Notes: generated by a model from the sequence alone, not told the origin. A DNA stretch of 64,000 nucleotides from Ruegeria arenilitoris (GCF_013032445.1 NZ_WQCA01000010.1:62001-126000), one strand, 5' to 3'. Positions 8,472 to 17,580 are shown, counted from the first letter of the stretch. Translations and numbers: made by a program.

Positions 8472-9268
8472 CCCCCCGCCTTCCAACGCGCCCAGGTCTC
8501 GGGGTGGCCGTTGAACGTGTTGATATCCACCTTGCCCTGTACGCCCGGCACCAGCCCAGTGCCGGTGTACTGCCAGAATCGCCAGGGGGATTTCGGATAG
8601 ACTTTGTGCGGATGGCCCGCGACCGAGCGTAACCAGAACTCGGTTCCTCGCAGGCGGGCAATATCGGTGTCGTCATGAAAATCCACGGTCGTATAGACAA
8701 TGGGTCGCCGCCCATAGTGACGCTCTAAAATATCCAGGAATCGTTTGGCCTCGGCACGAACTTTGGCACCATCGGGGCGCAATCGACAGGTTTTGGAATG
8801 AGGCGTCCACTCCATATCCAGCACATGCGGCAAGTCGGCCCCTTTTGGCACGTTCTGAATGAACCATCGCGCCTGTTCATGCGCCGGGCGGCAGAAGTAA
8901 TAATAGTGATACGCACCCCACGGCACCCCTGCCGCCTGCGCGCCACGTCGGTGGTCATCAAACATGGGATCGAATACATCACCGCCCTCGGTGGCTTTGA
9001 TGAACACGAAACTGACACCCGACGCCTTAGCCCGGCGCCAGTCAATCGGCCCCTGCCAGCGTGACACGTCCAGCCCGTGCACCGGGTAATGACCGGGATG
9101 CCGCCCGTCCCAGTCATGCGGGTCGGCATCTCCAAAGGCCGGATAGATGACCGAAGGGGACGTCGTACTCAGAAACGCTTTGGTCTCGACCTGTTGGGGC
9201 GGAGGGGTACTGCGACCGCAGGACAGGGTCGCAAGGGCCATGGCGGCCAGCATCAACGCAGTGCGCAT
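8468..9268 (-). CDS. GH25 lysozyme-like lipoprotein
   Basis: The 266-aa product is a family 25 glycoside hydrolase (1,4-beta-N-acetylmuramidase) that should cut peptidoglycan glycan chains. It begins with a signal peptide ending in a lipobox (TLSC, Cys17), so it is probably a lipoprotein. The catalytic domain shows HGLDVSRWQG (64-73) and the paired acidic residues in LDMEW (150-154), then FWQYTGTG and VDINTFNG near the end. The start ATG at 9268 is chosen for its signal peptide and an AGGAAC-like ribosome site. It is convergent with trmD. Confidence 0.88.
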   Translation of the reverse strand: MRTALMLAAMALATLSCGRSTPPPQQVETKAFLSTTSPSVIYPAFGDADPHDWDGRHPGHYPVHGLDVSRWQGPIDWRRAKASGVSFVFIKATEGGDVFDPMFDDHRRGAQAAGVPWGAYHYYYFCRPAHEQARWFIQNVPKGADLPHVLDMEWTPHSKTCRLRPDGAKVRAEAKRFLDILERHYGRRPIVYTTVDFHDDTDIARLRGTEFWLRSVAGHPHKVYPKSPWRFWQYTGTGLVPGVQGKVDINTFNGHPETWARWKAGG

Positions 9269-9647
9269 GATCTGTTCCTGTTTTAAATTTCTGCTCGTAT
9301 AATTGGAACCAGAATGCCTGATCAGCCACATAAGGCAACGGCGTATTTTGCGGATGGCGAAAACCCACCGTCCAGCTTTGAAAATATGGCGTTTTTGTCT
9401 TGATCCCTGTCCGAAAACTCCTTAAAGCAGCGCCATCCGGTGCCGCAACTTCGCGACTCCGGTGTTTTGGTTTGCAAAATGGCGCAACGCTCGGCTTTCT
9501 TCAGCCACGGCGTGTCAAGGCAGACCAGGCACAAGGAACATTCGATCTGACCTCTGGCGGGCTGTACGCAGGACCCGGTGAAGACCAAGAGCTCTCAGGC
9601 CGTGCTTAACTTCGTGGGCCAACCACGAGCAGATAGGAGAAACTGCG
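9269..9647. other. Long gene-free region with rplS promoter and leader
   Basis: This 379-bp gap separates the divergent GH25 and rplS genes and must hold both promoters. I see no convincing ORF, tRNA or clear sigma-70 boxes. The final 50 bases form an rplS leader with a hairpin just before the ribosome site. Confidence 0.5.
9612..9628 (+). promoter_or_regulatory. Hairpin next to the rplS ribosome site
   Basis: TCGTGG and CCACGA form 6-bp arms with a 5-base loop, seven bases before the AGGAGA ribosome site of rplS. The placement would suit translational feedback by a ribosomal protein. That role is inferred. Confidence 0.35.
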
Positions 9648-10031
9648 ATGGACCTGATCGCACAGCTTGAGGCGGAACAGATTGCCGCCCTGGGGAAAGA
9701 CATCCCCGATTTCAAAGCCGGTGACACCATCCGTGTCGGCTTTAAAGTGACCGAAGGCTCGCGCACCCGTGTGCAGAACTACGAAGGCGTCTGCATCGCG
9801 CGCAAAGGTGGCAGCGGCATTGCCGGTTCGTTCACCGTCCGCAAAATTTCGTTTGGCGAAGGCGTGGAGCGTGTGTTCCCGCTGCACTCGACCAACATCG
9901 ACAGCATCACTGTTGTCCGCCGCGGCCGCGTCCGTCGCGCCAAACTGTACTATCTGCGCACCCGTCGCGGTAAATCCGCACGTATCGCAGAAGTTACCAA
10001 CTACAAACCCAAGGCTGGCGCCGAGGCGTAA
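9648..10031 (+). CDS. rplS: 50S ribosomal protein L19
   Basis: L19 (127 aa) sits at the 30S-50S interface. The core matches: [47 protein letters not shown] and [20 protein letters not shown] short C-terminal tail follows. AGGAGA lies seven bases before the ATG. It is 11 bases ahead of rpmE and shares its terminator. Confidence 0.98.
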   Translation: MDLIAQLEAEQIAALGKDIPDFKAGDTIRVGFKVTEGSRTRVQNYEGVCIARKGGSGIAGSFTVRKISFGEGVERVFPLHSTNIDSITVVRRGRVRRAKLYYLRTRRGKSARIAEVTNYKPKAGAEA

Positions 10032-10042
10032 GGAGCGGAAAG

Positions 10043-10264
10043 ATGAAAAAAGACATCCATCCCGATTACCACTTCATCGACGTCAAAATGACCGACGGCT
10101 CGATCGTGAAAATGAAATCCACCTGGGGCTCCGAAGGCGACCAGCTGGCTCTGGAAATCGACCCCTCCTCGCACCCCGCGTGGACCGGTGGTTCGTCGCG
10201 CCTGATGGACGCCGGCGGCCGCGTGTCGAAGTTCAAGAAGAAATACGAAGGTCTGGGCTTCTAA
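10043..10264 (+). CDS. rpmE: 50S ribosomal protein L31
   Basis: L31 (73 aa) joins the subunits at the central protuberance. It starts [16 protein letters not shown] and has the SHPAWTGG segment of the family. The CxxC zinc cysteines of one L31 type are absent, so this is the zinc-independent form. AGGAGCGG precedes the ATG. A strong terminator follows 22 bases after the stop. Confidence 0.96.
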   Translation: MKKDIHPDYHFIDVKMTDGSIVKMKSTWGSEGDQLALEIDPSSHPAWTGGSSRLMDAGGRVSKFKKKYEGLGF

Positions 10265-10285
10265 GCTTGATCTGCATGAAATGCG

Positions 10286-10317
10286 AAAGGCCGTCCTTCG
10301 GGGCGGCCTTTTTCTTT
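10286..10317 (+). terminator. Rho-independent terminator of rplS-rpmE
   Basis: AAAGGCCG pairs with CGGCCTTT around a CC-TTCG-GG apical loop and is followed by a T-rich tract. This is a classic terminator. Confidence 0.92.
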
Positions 10318-10453
10318 TACCGTGTTCAGAGGCTACACGTCATTACAAAGAAAGCCGAGGTAGATTGCGGATCGCTTATACCGATCACGTCAAGGGCTGG
10401 CGGATTCTGTTTTAGCCGGTAACATATACCCAGCCACGACGGAGACCCTGAAA

Positions 10454-10681
10454 ATGCCCCAGTACAATGACATGATCGAGCTTTCGGTAGAGGATATGGA
10501 CCTGATCGAAACGGCGTTGCGCGGCTCGGTCGCCTCGTTGTCGCAGGCCGCGATGGATGAGGGTGAGGACGGCAACACGGACCGCGAAGACACATTGCGG
10601 CGCATTCACGATCTTCTGGGCAAGCTGCACGATCAGAAGGTTTTTTATCGCCCTAAAGAAGGGGTGTATCTGGGGGGCTAA
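10454..10681 (+). CDS. Small conserved hypothetical protein (75 aa)
   Basis: An acidic, mostly helical protein (MIELSVEDMDLIETALRGSV near the start) with no membrane segment or cysteine. GGAGA lies upstream of the ATG, and codon use fits neighbouring genes. I do not recognise the family. It lies alone between the rpmE terminator and the convergent MFS gene. Confidence 0.6.
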   Translation: MPQYNDMIELSVEDMDLIETALRGSVASLSQAAMDEGEDGNTDREDTLRRIHDLLGKLHDQKVFYRPKEGVYLGG

Positions 10682-10703
10682 GCCTGACAAAACCACAGCG
10701 CGC

Positions 10704-12299
10704 TTATCGAGGCTCGCGCGTCAGGTCTGCAGCGCTATGCAGCGGCGGCACTGGTCCGCGCAGCAACATCAGCGCCAAGGCCATGCCGACCAGCGCGGCA
10801 ATCGCAGCCACCAGCATGGCGCTGTCAAAGGCGTTATCCTGTAAATCCCGAAGCGCTTTGGCTAGGGCGGTTCCGGACGTCGGGTCCAGCCCCGCGATTA
10901 GCTGCTGAATCTGGCTGGGTGTACCGTGGGTCAGCGCATGAGCCAGATCCTCGCGCTGGGTCGATCCGGCAGGCAGCGCGTTGATGACCTCCGACAGGCC
11001 ACGGCGTTTAGTTATGGACTCTGCAAGACCTCCAACCACAGCACCCAGTGTAGCGCCGAAATAAAGGCAGGCGTTGATCACGCCTGAGCCCTGCCCCACA
11101 TGCTCTTCCGGCAACAGGCGTAGGCCAAGGCGCGGAAGCAGCGAGAAACAGATGCCCATCCCGATGCCGACAATCAGCAGTTTCCACCATATCTCGGCAT
11201 ACTGCGTGGTGTTCGTGGTTGTCATCAGCAAAAGGAACCCGCAGGCCATCGCTCCAAGACCAATCGCAACTGGCCATTGAAAGCTGTAGGGCGCCAAAAA
11301 CCTTGGTGCGGTGACCGAGATGACAAACATGCTGAGGCTGAGCGGCATGATCGCCAATCCTGCGCCGATTGAGGAATACCCAAAGGCATCCGGCGACTGA
11401 ACGAATGTGTTGAAATAGACAAAAAAGCAGAACAGCGTGAAGCCAGTAAAGAACATCCCCGCTGCAGCCATGAAATAACGCGGGTGGCGGAAATAGCGCA
11501 GTTCGATCAGCGGGTCATCGGCACGACGTGAAACGATGACCAGAACAACCGTCGCCAACGCAGCAATCGCAAGTGGAACCAGCGTGAGCGGCGTGGCCCA
11601 GCCTCCGCTTTCGCCATTACTGAGCGCAAAGGACAGTGGCCCAAGGAACAAGAGGATGGCAACAGCCCCCGGGTAATCAAACTCTGCCCCGGCAAGCCGC
11701 GTGTCAGGCACGTATTTCCGCTTGCTGACATGCAGCCCTATGGCAAAGGCCACAGCAAGTAACACCAAATCAGCCGCAAAAACCGCCCTCCAACTGACAT
11801 AATGCCCAAAGGCTCCGCCGACGATTGGCCCGATACCAATGGCCAGACCAACAATCGCGCCCCACGCCCCGGTAACGCTGGCGCGTTGTTCTTCAGGCGT
11901 GGCGGCGGTCAGCAGCGACAGAGATGTTCCGAACAGCGCGGCGGCGCCTGCCCCCTGAGCACCGCGTCCAAACAACAACATGGCCCCATCCTGCGCAAAC
12001 AGGACCGAGGCCGATCCGATGGCAAAAACGATCATGCCAAGGAAGAACACACCCATCTTGCCGGTGATATCCCCCATTCGACTAACGATAGTGACAAGCG
12101 AGGCGCTGGCTACCGTATAGGTCGCCATTACCCACTGCAGCCCGGACGGGGTCAGATCGAACTCGGCCTTGAGGTTGGGCAGGATGGTGGCGACAGCGGT
12201 GGTGTTGAACCCCACGACCATCATGCAGATCGCCGTCATCGCCAGCACCACACGGGCGCGGGCTTGCGGGGTCACGTCTTCCAAGGCCTTTTCACGCAT
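10704..12299 (-). CDS. MFS transporter, DHA2 (EmrB/QacA-like) family
   Basis: The 531-aa protein is a 14-helix major facilitator of the drug:proton antiporter 2 type, which exports drugs or metabolites using the proton gradient. It shows GFNTTAVATILPNLKAEF in helix 1, LQWVMATYTVASASLVTIVSRMGDITGKMG (helix 2 and the motif-A loop) and a motif C-like GAIVGLAIGIGPIVGGAFG in helix 5. The ATG at 12299 is preferred over a TTG one codon upstream; GAGGGC lies before it. Substrate unknown. It is monocistronic by position. Confidence 0.85.
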   Translation of the reverse strand: MREKALEDVTPQARARVVLAMTAICMMVVGFNTTAVATILPNLKAEFDLTPSGLQWVMATYTVASASLVTIVSRMGDITGKMGVFFLGMIVFAIGSASVLFAQDGAMLLFGRGAQGAGAAALFGTSLSLLTAATPEEQRASVTGAWGAIVGLAIGIGPIVGGAFGHYVSWRAVFAADLVLLAVAFAIGLHVSKRKYVPDTRLAGAEFDYPGAVAILLFLGPLSFALSNGESGGWATPLTLVPLAIAALATVVLVIVSRRADDPLIELRYFRHPRYFMAAAGMFFTGFTLFCFFVYFNTFVQSPDAFGYSSIGAGLAIMPLSLSMFVISVTAPRFLAPYSFQWPVAIGLGAMACGFLLLMTTTNTTQYAEIWWKLLIVGIGMGICFSLLPRLGLRLLPEEHVGQGSGVINACLYFGATLGAVVGGLAESITKRRGLSEVINALPAGSTQREDLAHALTHGTPSQIQQLIAGLDPTSGTALAKALRDLQDNAFDSAMLVAAIAALVGMALALMLLRGPVPPLHSAADLTREPR

Positions 12300-12379
12300 C
12301 AAATTGCCCTCAAACTACAAGTGTTTAACGCAATTATTCAGCAGTTTAGCGATTTTTGCCTCTGCGCATAGTGTCTGCG

Positions 12380-13267
12380 TCAGATCCAGTAGGACAGCGC
12401 AACCGGCAACACCACAATCGTGCTGAGAGTCGAGACCAGAATGAACCCGGCGACATCCGGGCCGTATTCCGGTACGTGTTGGTCGATGAACAGGTAAGTC
12501 GCCACCGATGACGGCATCAGACAGCACAGGATGACAGCGCCGCGTTCAGCCCCGGTAAAACCGAACGTCCAAACCAAGGCGCTGGCGATCACAACAGCCA
12601 TCGCCAGATGCAGGAGGGTTAAAACCACCGCCCGACCAAGGCTTTTGATCTGCAACGTCGCCAGAGTATGGCCTAACGTCAGCAGCATGAGCGGGATCGA
12701 GAGCCCACCGAGAATGTCAAAGGATTTAGCCACGGGCTGCGGCAGGCTGTACCCGGTGGCCATAAGGATCAAAGAGATCACCACCGCATAAATGATCGGC
12801 GATGTGGCAAGTTTCTTGGGCGAGAACTCTCCAGCCGGAATCCACATTCCGACGGTGAAGATACTGATCAGGACGACGACTACGAAGCCCATCGTATAGG
12901 CCATTCCTGCGTCGCCTAGCGCCAACAGAGTGATCGGCAGGCCAATGTTTCCGACATTGCCATGCATCAGCGGCGTAAGAAACGCCCGAACCGGTAGGCG
13001 CATCGCCTTCAGCGCAATGAACCCCAAAACCCCAAACCCGGCAATGGCCAGCGCGGCGGCCGCCATCACATCCAGAAACGTATCGACGGCGATATGGGTT
13101 GTAGACAGATGTGAGATGATCAGCGTCGGATACCCCACGCGCGAGACGATCCCGCCTATCACCTTGTTGTCGAACGGAGCTTTGATGAGGGCTAAACAGT
13201 AACCGATTCCGGCGCAAATCAACACGGGCAGGACCACGTTTAGAACGTTCAGAAACAGATGGTCCAA
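12380..13267 (-). CDS. AEC-family transporter (auxin efflux carrier fold)
   Basis: The 295-aa protein has about ten hydrophobic helices and the AEC/MleP family layout: VLPVLICAGIGYCLA in helix 1, HGNVGNIGLPITLLALG with the conserved N-x-G-N-x-G crossover, and LMPSSVATYLFIDQ near the end. Such carriers export or exchange organic acids such as malate or malonate. The start is TTG at 13267, because no ATG lies upstream of the first helix and AGGGGC precedes it. The substrate is not evident. Confidence 0.8.
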   Translation of the reverse strand: MDHLFLNVLNVVLPVLICAGIGYCLALIKAPFDNKVIGGIVSRVGYPTLIISHLSTTHIAVDTFLDVMAAAALAIAGFGVLGFIALKAMRLPVRAFLTPLMHGNVGNIGLPITLLALGDAGMAYTMGFVVVVLISIFTVGMWIPAGEFSPKKLATSPIIYAVVISLILMATGYSLPQPVAKSFDILGGLSIPLMLLTLGHTLATLQIKSLGRAVVLTLLHLAMAVVIASALVWTFGFTGAERGAVILCCLMPSSVATYLFIDQHVPEYGPDVAGFILVSTLSTIVVLPVALSYWI

Positions 13268-13474
13268 CGGCTGCCCCTATCGGTTTTTCCTGTCCCGAAC
13301 AGTGAAACAGGCCGCTATGTTTGGCAAGTCGGCAGCCTAACCCGCGTTCCTGCCTTGGTTTTCCAAATTAGAGCCTGATAACACCGATTGAGGTTCTTCC
13401 CTTCCCGCTTTCCACAACATATAGTGGCTCGCAACAACGTGTGGGCAAGCACGGCGGGACATGGGAATACAAGC

Positions 13475-14284
13475 ATGGCACATATCATCGTAGTGGGGAA
13501 CGAGAAGGGCGGCGCAGGCAAATCGACCGTGTCGATGCATGTGGCCACTGCTTTGGCTCGGCTGGGCCACAAGGTCAGCACACTGGATCTTGACCTGCGC
13601 CAACGCAGCCTCGGTCGCTATTTCGAGAACCGCGGCAACTTCATGAACGGCTCAGAAGCGCGGCTGCCCAGCCCGCGCCACCATGACTTGCCCGAGATCG
13701 ATCCAAAAAATCTGAAGCCCGGTGAGAACATCTATGACCACCGCCTGTCGGCCGCCGTGGCCGAGTTGGAAAGCGACAGCGACTTTATTCTGATCGACTG
13801 CCCCGGCTCACACACCCGCCTTAGCCAGGTGGCGCACTCTCTTGCCGACACTCTGATCACGCCCCTGAATGACAGTTTCATCGACTTTGACCTGCTGGCG
13901 CGGATCGATTCAAAGGGTGAGAAAATCCTCGGACCATCGGTTTATTCCGAGATGGTCTGGAACGCGCGGCAGCTGCGGGCTCAGGCTGGGTTGAAACCCA
14001 TTGACTGGGTCGTCGTGCGCAACCGCGTTGGTACGCAGCGCATGGTCAACAAGGAAAAGATGCAGCGCGCGATTGAGATGCTGTCCCAGCGCATCGGTTT
14101 CCGCGTTGCTTCGGGGTTCTCTGAGCGGGTGATCTTCCGCGAACTGTTCCCCCGCGGCCTGACCCTGCTGGACCTCAAGGATATCGGGGTGAAACAGCTG
14201 AACATCTCGAACATCGCCGCGCGGCAGGAACTGCGCGACATGATGAAAGAGCTGAACCTGCCGGGCGTCGAAATCGATTTTTAA
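13475..14284 (+). CDS. mipZ: Division-plane ATPase MipZ (ParA/MinD family)
   Basis: MipZ (269 aa) forms gradients from the ParB-bound poles and keeps FtsZ at midcell in alphaproteobacteria. The deviant Walker A is KGGAGKST (11-18), and the second ATPase motif is FILIDCPGS. The insert around DLDLRQRSLGRYFENR is typical of MipZ rather than ParA. The ATG at 13475 is used because the ATPase fold begins there. It is a single gene, as usual for mipZ, ending in a hairpin shared with the convergent gene. Confidence 0.92.
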   Translation: MAHIIVVGNEKGGAGKSTVSMHVATALARLGHKVSTLDLDLRQRSLGRYFENRGNFMNGSEARLPSPRHHDLPEIDPKNLKPGENIYDHRLSAAVAELESDSDFILIDCPGSHTRLSQVAHSLADTLITPLNDSFIDFDLLARIDSKGEKILGPSVYSEMVWNARQLRAQAGLKPIDWVVVRNRVGTQRMVNKEKMQRAIEMLSQRIGFRVASGFSERVIFRELFPRGLTLLDLKDIGVKQLNISNIAARQELRDMMKELNLPGVEIDF

Positions 14285-14289
14285 GGGGC

Positions 14290-14313
14290 TTGCACGCTGA
14301 TGGCTGCGTGCAA
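14290..14313. terminator. Hairpin between convergent mipZ and secreted-protein gene
   Basis: TTGCACGC and GCGTGCAA form perfect 8-bp arms around an 8-base loop, six bases after mipZ. No T-run is present, so termination is only inferred. Confidence 0.4.
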
Positions 14314-14354
14314 CCGACAAGAATTGGACGCTGCCAGCGCGACGGAGACCAAGT

Positions 14355-14930
14355 TTAATTGGCAGCTAGCGAGTCAAACTCCTGAACAAGGTATGTGACG
14401 TTGACCTTGTGCACTTTCCACCCGTCAACTGTTCTGTGCACGCCAATTTCATAATCCACCCAGCGGTAGCCGCGCAGTGTGCCGCCATCGTCAGCAAAGT
14501 CGCCGGCGGGCGTGTTCTCCAGCACGATGACACCTTTGCTAAAGACGGTCGCAGTGTCCGCATCCTCAAAGAAAACGCGATCATTAGAAGTCACGTGGTG
14601 AATGACCAGTTTCTCTGCGGTTTCATAAAATCCTTTCCAGCGTGTCAGGATTTCTTCTTCTGACTTCACCACTGGTGCGCCATTCACAGGCTCACCGATG
14701 GTGGTTTCGATATCGCCATCCAAAAGATCAGCCGTGACGTCCCATTGCTGAGTGTCAACGCTGAGCGTGAGATTGGTGGCGGTGCGCTGGATTTCGAGAA
14801 CATCGACAATGTTTTCTGCCGAGATCGGGGTTCCGAGCGTTTTGTTGACCAACGCAATTTCTCCTTCTGCTAGTGCCGGTGCGACCGAATGCACAAACGC
14901 TGCGGTGCAAAGAGCTGATTTCAAACCCAT
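14355..14930 (-). CDS. Secreted SnoaL/NTF2-like protein
   Basis: The 191-aa product starts with a signal peptide (MGLKSALCTAAFVHSVAPALA, cut before EGEIA). The mature part has an NTF2-like layout: an early helix, then strands ending RGYRWVDYEIGVHRTVDGWKVHKVNVTY. Many such folds bind small molecules. AAAGGAG precedes the ATG at 14930, which decides the start. It is divergent from a TetR gene with two dyads between them, so it is the likely target of that repressor. Function unknown. Confidence 0.65.
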   Translation of the reverse strand: MGLKSALCTAAFVHSVAPALAEGEIALVNKTLGTPISAENIVDVLEIQRTATNLTLSVDTQQWDVTADLLDGDIETTIGEPVNGAPVVKSEEEILTRWKGFYETAEKLVIHHVTSNDRVFFEDADTATVFSKGVIVLENTPAGDFADDGGTLRGYRWVDYEIGVHRTVDGWKVHKVNVTYLVQEFDSLAAN

Positions 14931-14992
14931 GACGGTTCTCCTTTTATGTGCTGGTGCTGGCGCGTCGTTTTCAGTTGCGCCGATGGACAAAT

Positions 14993-15009
14993 GTAAACAC
15001 AGCGTTTAC
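14993..15009. promoter_or_regulatory. Candidate TetR operator 1
   Basis: GTAAAC and GTTTAC form 6-bp arms with a 5-base spacer in the divergent promoter. The half-site TGTAAAC recurs in the second dyad 35 bp away. Confidence 0.6.
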
Positions 15010-15027
15010 TTATTAGATGGGACCGTT

Positions 15028-15052
15028 AAATGTAAACAGTTTATTTACATTT
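15028..15052. promoter_or_regulatory. Candidate TetR operator 2
   Basis: AAATGTAAA and TTTACATTT are perfect 9-bp arms with a 7-base spacer. The dyad lies just upstream of the chosen tetR start at 15077, which suits autorepression. Confidence 0.65.
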
Positions 15053-15076
15053 TGCGTTGATGACGAAGGAAATGAC

Positions 15077-15670
15077 GTGAAACTAACTGATAAAAAAAGA
15101 AAAAATATTCTTGAAGCAGCAGTGCAAGAGTTTCAGGAACACGGGTTCCGAGGGGCGAAAACGACACGGATCGCCAGCAAGGCGGGTGTTTCGAGTCGCA
15201 CGCTTTACAACCACTTCGACAGCAAGGAGGCTTTGTTTCAGGAAATCTCGGAAGCGATGATCAGGAAAAAGGGTGCCATTGGCCATGTCCCCTTTGATCC
15301 GGATCGTGACCTGAAAACACAGTTCGAAGAGCTGATCACCAAATATGTTGAGAAGCTGACCGAACCGGAAACCATAGCCATTACGCGGATGGTGACCGCA
15401 GAAATGCTGATCGATCCTGAACGTTCCAAAGCCTATGCCGCAGAAGTTGCAAAGTTACAGAATCCAGTAACCGGTTTGATCTCAGAAGCAATGGAGGCTG
15501 GTGCCCTTCGCGCCGCTGATGCTCAGTATGCCTCAAGGCAATTGCACAGCCTCATAAGAGAGTTCTTCTACACGCCCGAATTCATGCTTGGGGCAAAGCA
15601 AGATACAGACGGCATTATGTCGGATTGCTTAGACATGTTCCTGTCTCATTATTCGGCGAGCCACAAATAA
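15077..15670 (+). CDS. TetR-family transcriptional repressor
   Basis: The 197-aa regulator has an N-terminal TetR DNA-binding domain (ILEAAVQEFQEHGFRGAKTTRIASKAGVSSRTLYNHFDSKEALF) and a helical ligand domain with a TetR_C-like end. The GTG at 15077 is chosen because AAGGA lies six bases upstream. A longer frame from 15017 would place the operator inside the gene. The region is AT-rich compared with its neighbours. It probably represses itself and the divergent secreted-protein gene. Confidence 0.85.
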   Translation: MKLTDKKRKNILEAAVQEFQEHGFRGAKTTRIASKAGVSSRTLYNHFDSKEALFQEISEAMIRKKGAIGHVPFDPDRDLKTQFEELITKYVEKLTEPETIAITRMVTAEMLIDPERSKAYAAEVAKLQNPVTGLISEAMEAGALRAADAQYASRQLHSLIREFFYTPEFMLGAKQDTDGIMSDCLDMFLSHYSASHK

Positions 15671-15754
15671 CGGCTAGGTGGTGATTTAACATTCAACAGA
15701 CCGGTCGTTTCTGCAACTTGGAGCGGCGAGCATTTAGGGCTCAAAACTCGCGAT

Positions 15755-17005
15755 CTATACACTTGGTTGCGTGTCCGCTGCCTGATACACCGTGAACAGC
15801 TCTTTTGGTTCAGTCACGCCACGCAACATGTAGCGCCCGACTGAAACCAGATCCTGGCCGCAAGGCTGCGACGCGCGCGCGACGTTGTCCGAGATCAGGA
15901 TCCGCTGCCCAAGTGATCGGTGCATTCCGGCAATCCGGGCAGTCTGGTTCACCGCGGGTCCGATTACGGTAAAGTCTAAACGTGTTTCGGATCCGATATT
16001 TCCATACAGAATCTCGCCCGCGTGCAGGGCAAGGGTGAAGCTGGCCACCGGCAGGCCATCAGCCTTACGCCGGGCATTCAGTGCCTCTATCCTTTCCTGC
16101 AACACAGGGACCGCTTTCAGCGCAGCGCGTGCGTCCTCATCAATTTCACCGACGTCGAACATCGCCATCAGCCCGTCGCCCATGAATTTTAGGATGTTGC
16201 CGCGATTATCGTGCACCACTCCAACGGCCACGGCCAAGTAGTCGTTCAACATGTCGATGATTTCGTTGCCCGGCAACTCTTCGGAAAGGCTGGTAAAACC
16301 CTCAAGGTCAAAGTTCCAGATCACCGCATCAATCTGTTGCAATGAACCGCGCCGGATTTCGCCCGACAACACCCGGCGCCCCGCATCGCGGCCCAGATAT
16401 ACACGCATCAGGTCCTTTGAAATCCGGGCGCTGGACGCAGATTTCAATGCCAGACCCAGATGCGGCAACGCTGTGTTTATCAGCGCCAGGTCGTGGTCCT
16501 GAAAACCCTCGGGCGCATTCGACGTCCATGACATCAGAACTCCATCAACTGCTTCTTTGCTATCCCCTGTTACGCTCTGGGTCGGCACATTAAAGCTGAC
16601 CCCCGTCGCGTAATAATCGGTGGCCCCGATCTGGCGCAGGTCGTTCAGCAAGGGAAACCGGCTGACTTCGTTCTGGTCGATCAGGCGCTCACGGACTTCA
16701 TCCAACTCATTGGTGAAGATGGCGTAAAGGGGGCTTCGCTTCCATTGGTCGCTGGGTTCTTCGGTATACACAAAGGTCTCGGATTCACCACCTTGCCCTT
16801 CGTACCAGCTGAACCCGGTGCCTCCATAAACAGGATGCAACGCAGACTGTGCCGCGTGAAAGCGCATCAGGGGAACACCAAGCTCCAACAGCTTGTTGCA
16901 GTAGCCGTCCAGCAATTCTTCTTTGGGCGCGCCTTCAAGGCCACGAGTCACGATCCATTCAATAAGATCAGTTGATTTCGCCGTAACGGCGTTCGGGGTC
17001 GTCAT
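15755..17005 (-). CDS. Class III adenylate/guanylate cyclase
   Basis: The 416-aa soluble protein carries a C-terminal class III nucleotide cyclase domain. NFDLEGFTSLSEEL holds the first metal aspartate, and NILKFMGDGLMAMF holds the second motif. SFTLALHAGEILYGNIGSETRLDFTVIGPAVNQTARI completes the core. The N-terminal half (about 1-190) looks GAF-like and may sense a ligand. No membrane helix is seen. The ATG at 17005 is preferred to an upstream TTG. Its product is probably cAMP, but base specificity is not settled here. Confidence 0.82.
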   Translation of the reverse strand: MTTPNAVTAKSTDLIEWIVTRGLEGAPKEELLDGYCNKLLELGVPLMRFHAAQSALHPVYGGTGFSWYEGQGGESETFVYTEEPSDQWKRSPLYAIFTNELDEVRERLIDQNEVSRFPLLNDLRQIGATDYYATGVSFNVPTQSVTGDSKEAVDGVLMSWTSNAPEGFQDHDLALINTALPHLGLALKSASSARISKDLMRVYLGRDAGRRVLSGEIRRGSLQQIDAVIWNFDLEGFTSLSEELPGNEIIDMLNDYLAVAVGVVHDNRGNILKFMGDGLMAMFDVGEIDEDARAALKAVPVLQERIEALNARRKADGLPVASFTLALHAGEILYGNIGSETRLDFTVIGPAVNQTARIAGMHRSLGQRILISDNVARASQPCGQDLVSVGRYMLRGVTEPKELFTVYQAADTQPSV

Positions 17006-17070
17006 GTTGTTATTATTCCAGTGTCCGCTCTGGTTGTCATCTGGGGGCCAGAGGCCTGAAATACCAGCCG

Positions 17071-17523
17071 TCAATCCATATGGGCCAATTGGCGGAGCAT
17101 TTTACGCAAAAGCGCGACCTCATCCACGCTGAACTGGGCAACCAGATTTGAATCATACTGCTCGGCTATGCCAATCAGTTCTCGATACACAGACTGTCCG
17201 TAAGACGTCAGCGTCAGGTTTTCCACCCGACCATCAGCCTCACTTCGGCTACGTACCAGAAATCGCCGCGTCTCGAGCCTGTGGACTGCCCGGCTGATCT
17301 TGGTTTTGTGGAGATGCGCGCGCTCACCAATCTCTTTCGCGGTCATTTCGCCGTAATTACCCAAGTGGAACAGGACCCGCCACTCGGTGCGCAACATGCC
17401 GTATCGGTCTTTGTAAACCTGCTGAAACTCTAACGAGCTTTCCTCGGCTGCGCGATTCAGCAGGTAGGGCAGGAAATTCTGCAGATTAAAGTCATCTTTT
17501 TTGGTGGAATCGTCTTGTGTCAT
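17071..17523 (-). CDS. MarR-family regulator of the homogentisate cluster
   Basis: The 150-aa protein has a MarR winged helix: LRTEWRVLFHLGNYGEMTAKEIGERAHLHKTKISRAVHRLETRRFLVRSRSEADGR. It is divergent from hmgA with 57 bp between starts. That gap holds a TAGTT-N8-AACTA dyad. The position suggests it controls homogentisate breakdown, with a pathway acid as ligand. The role is inferred from context. Confidence 0.85.
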   Translation of the reverse strand: MTQDDSTKKDDFNLQNFLPYLLNRAAEESSLEFQQVYKDRYGMLRTEWRVLFHLGNYGEMTAKEIGERAHLHKTKISRAVHRLETRRFLVRSRSEADGRVENLTLTSYGQSVYRELIGIAEQYDSNLVAQFSVDEVALLRKMLRQLAHMD

Positions 17524-17529
17524 GCTTGT

Positions 17530-17547
17530 TAGTTACAAAATCAACTA
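17530..17547. promoter_or_regulatory. Candidate MarR operator before hmgA
   Basis: TAGTT and AACTA form 5-bp arms around 8 bases between marR and hmgA. MarR dimers commonly bind such dyads. Confidence 0.45.
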
Positions 17548-17580
17548 TTATCCCTCAAGCATTAAGCGGAGGAACGCAGG

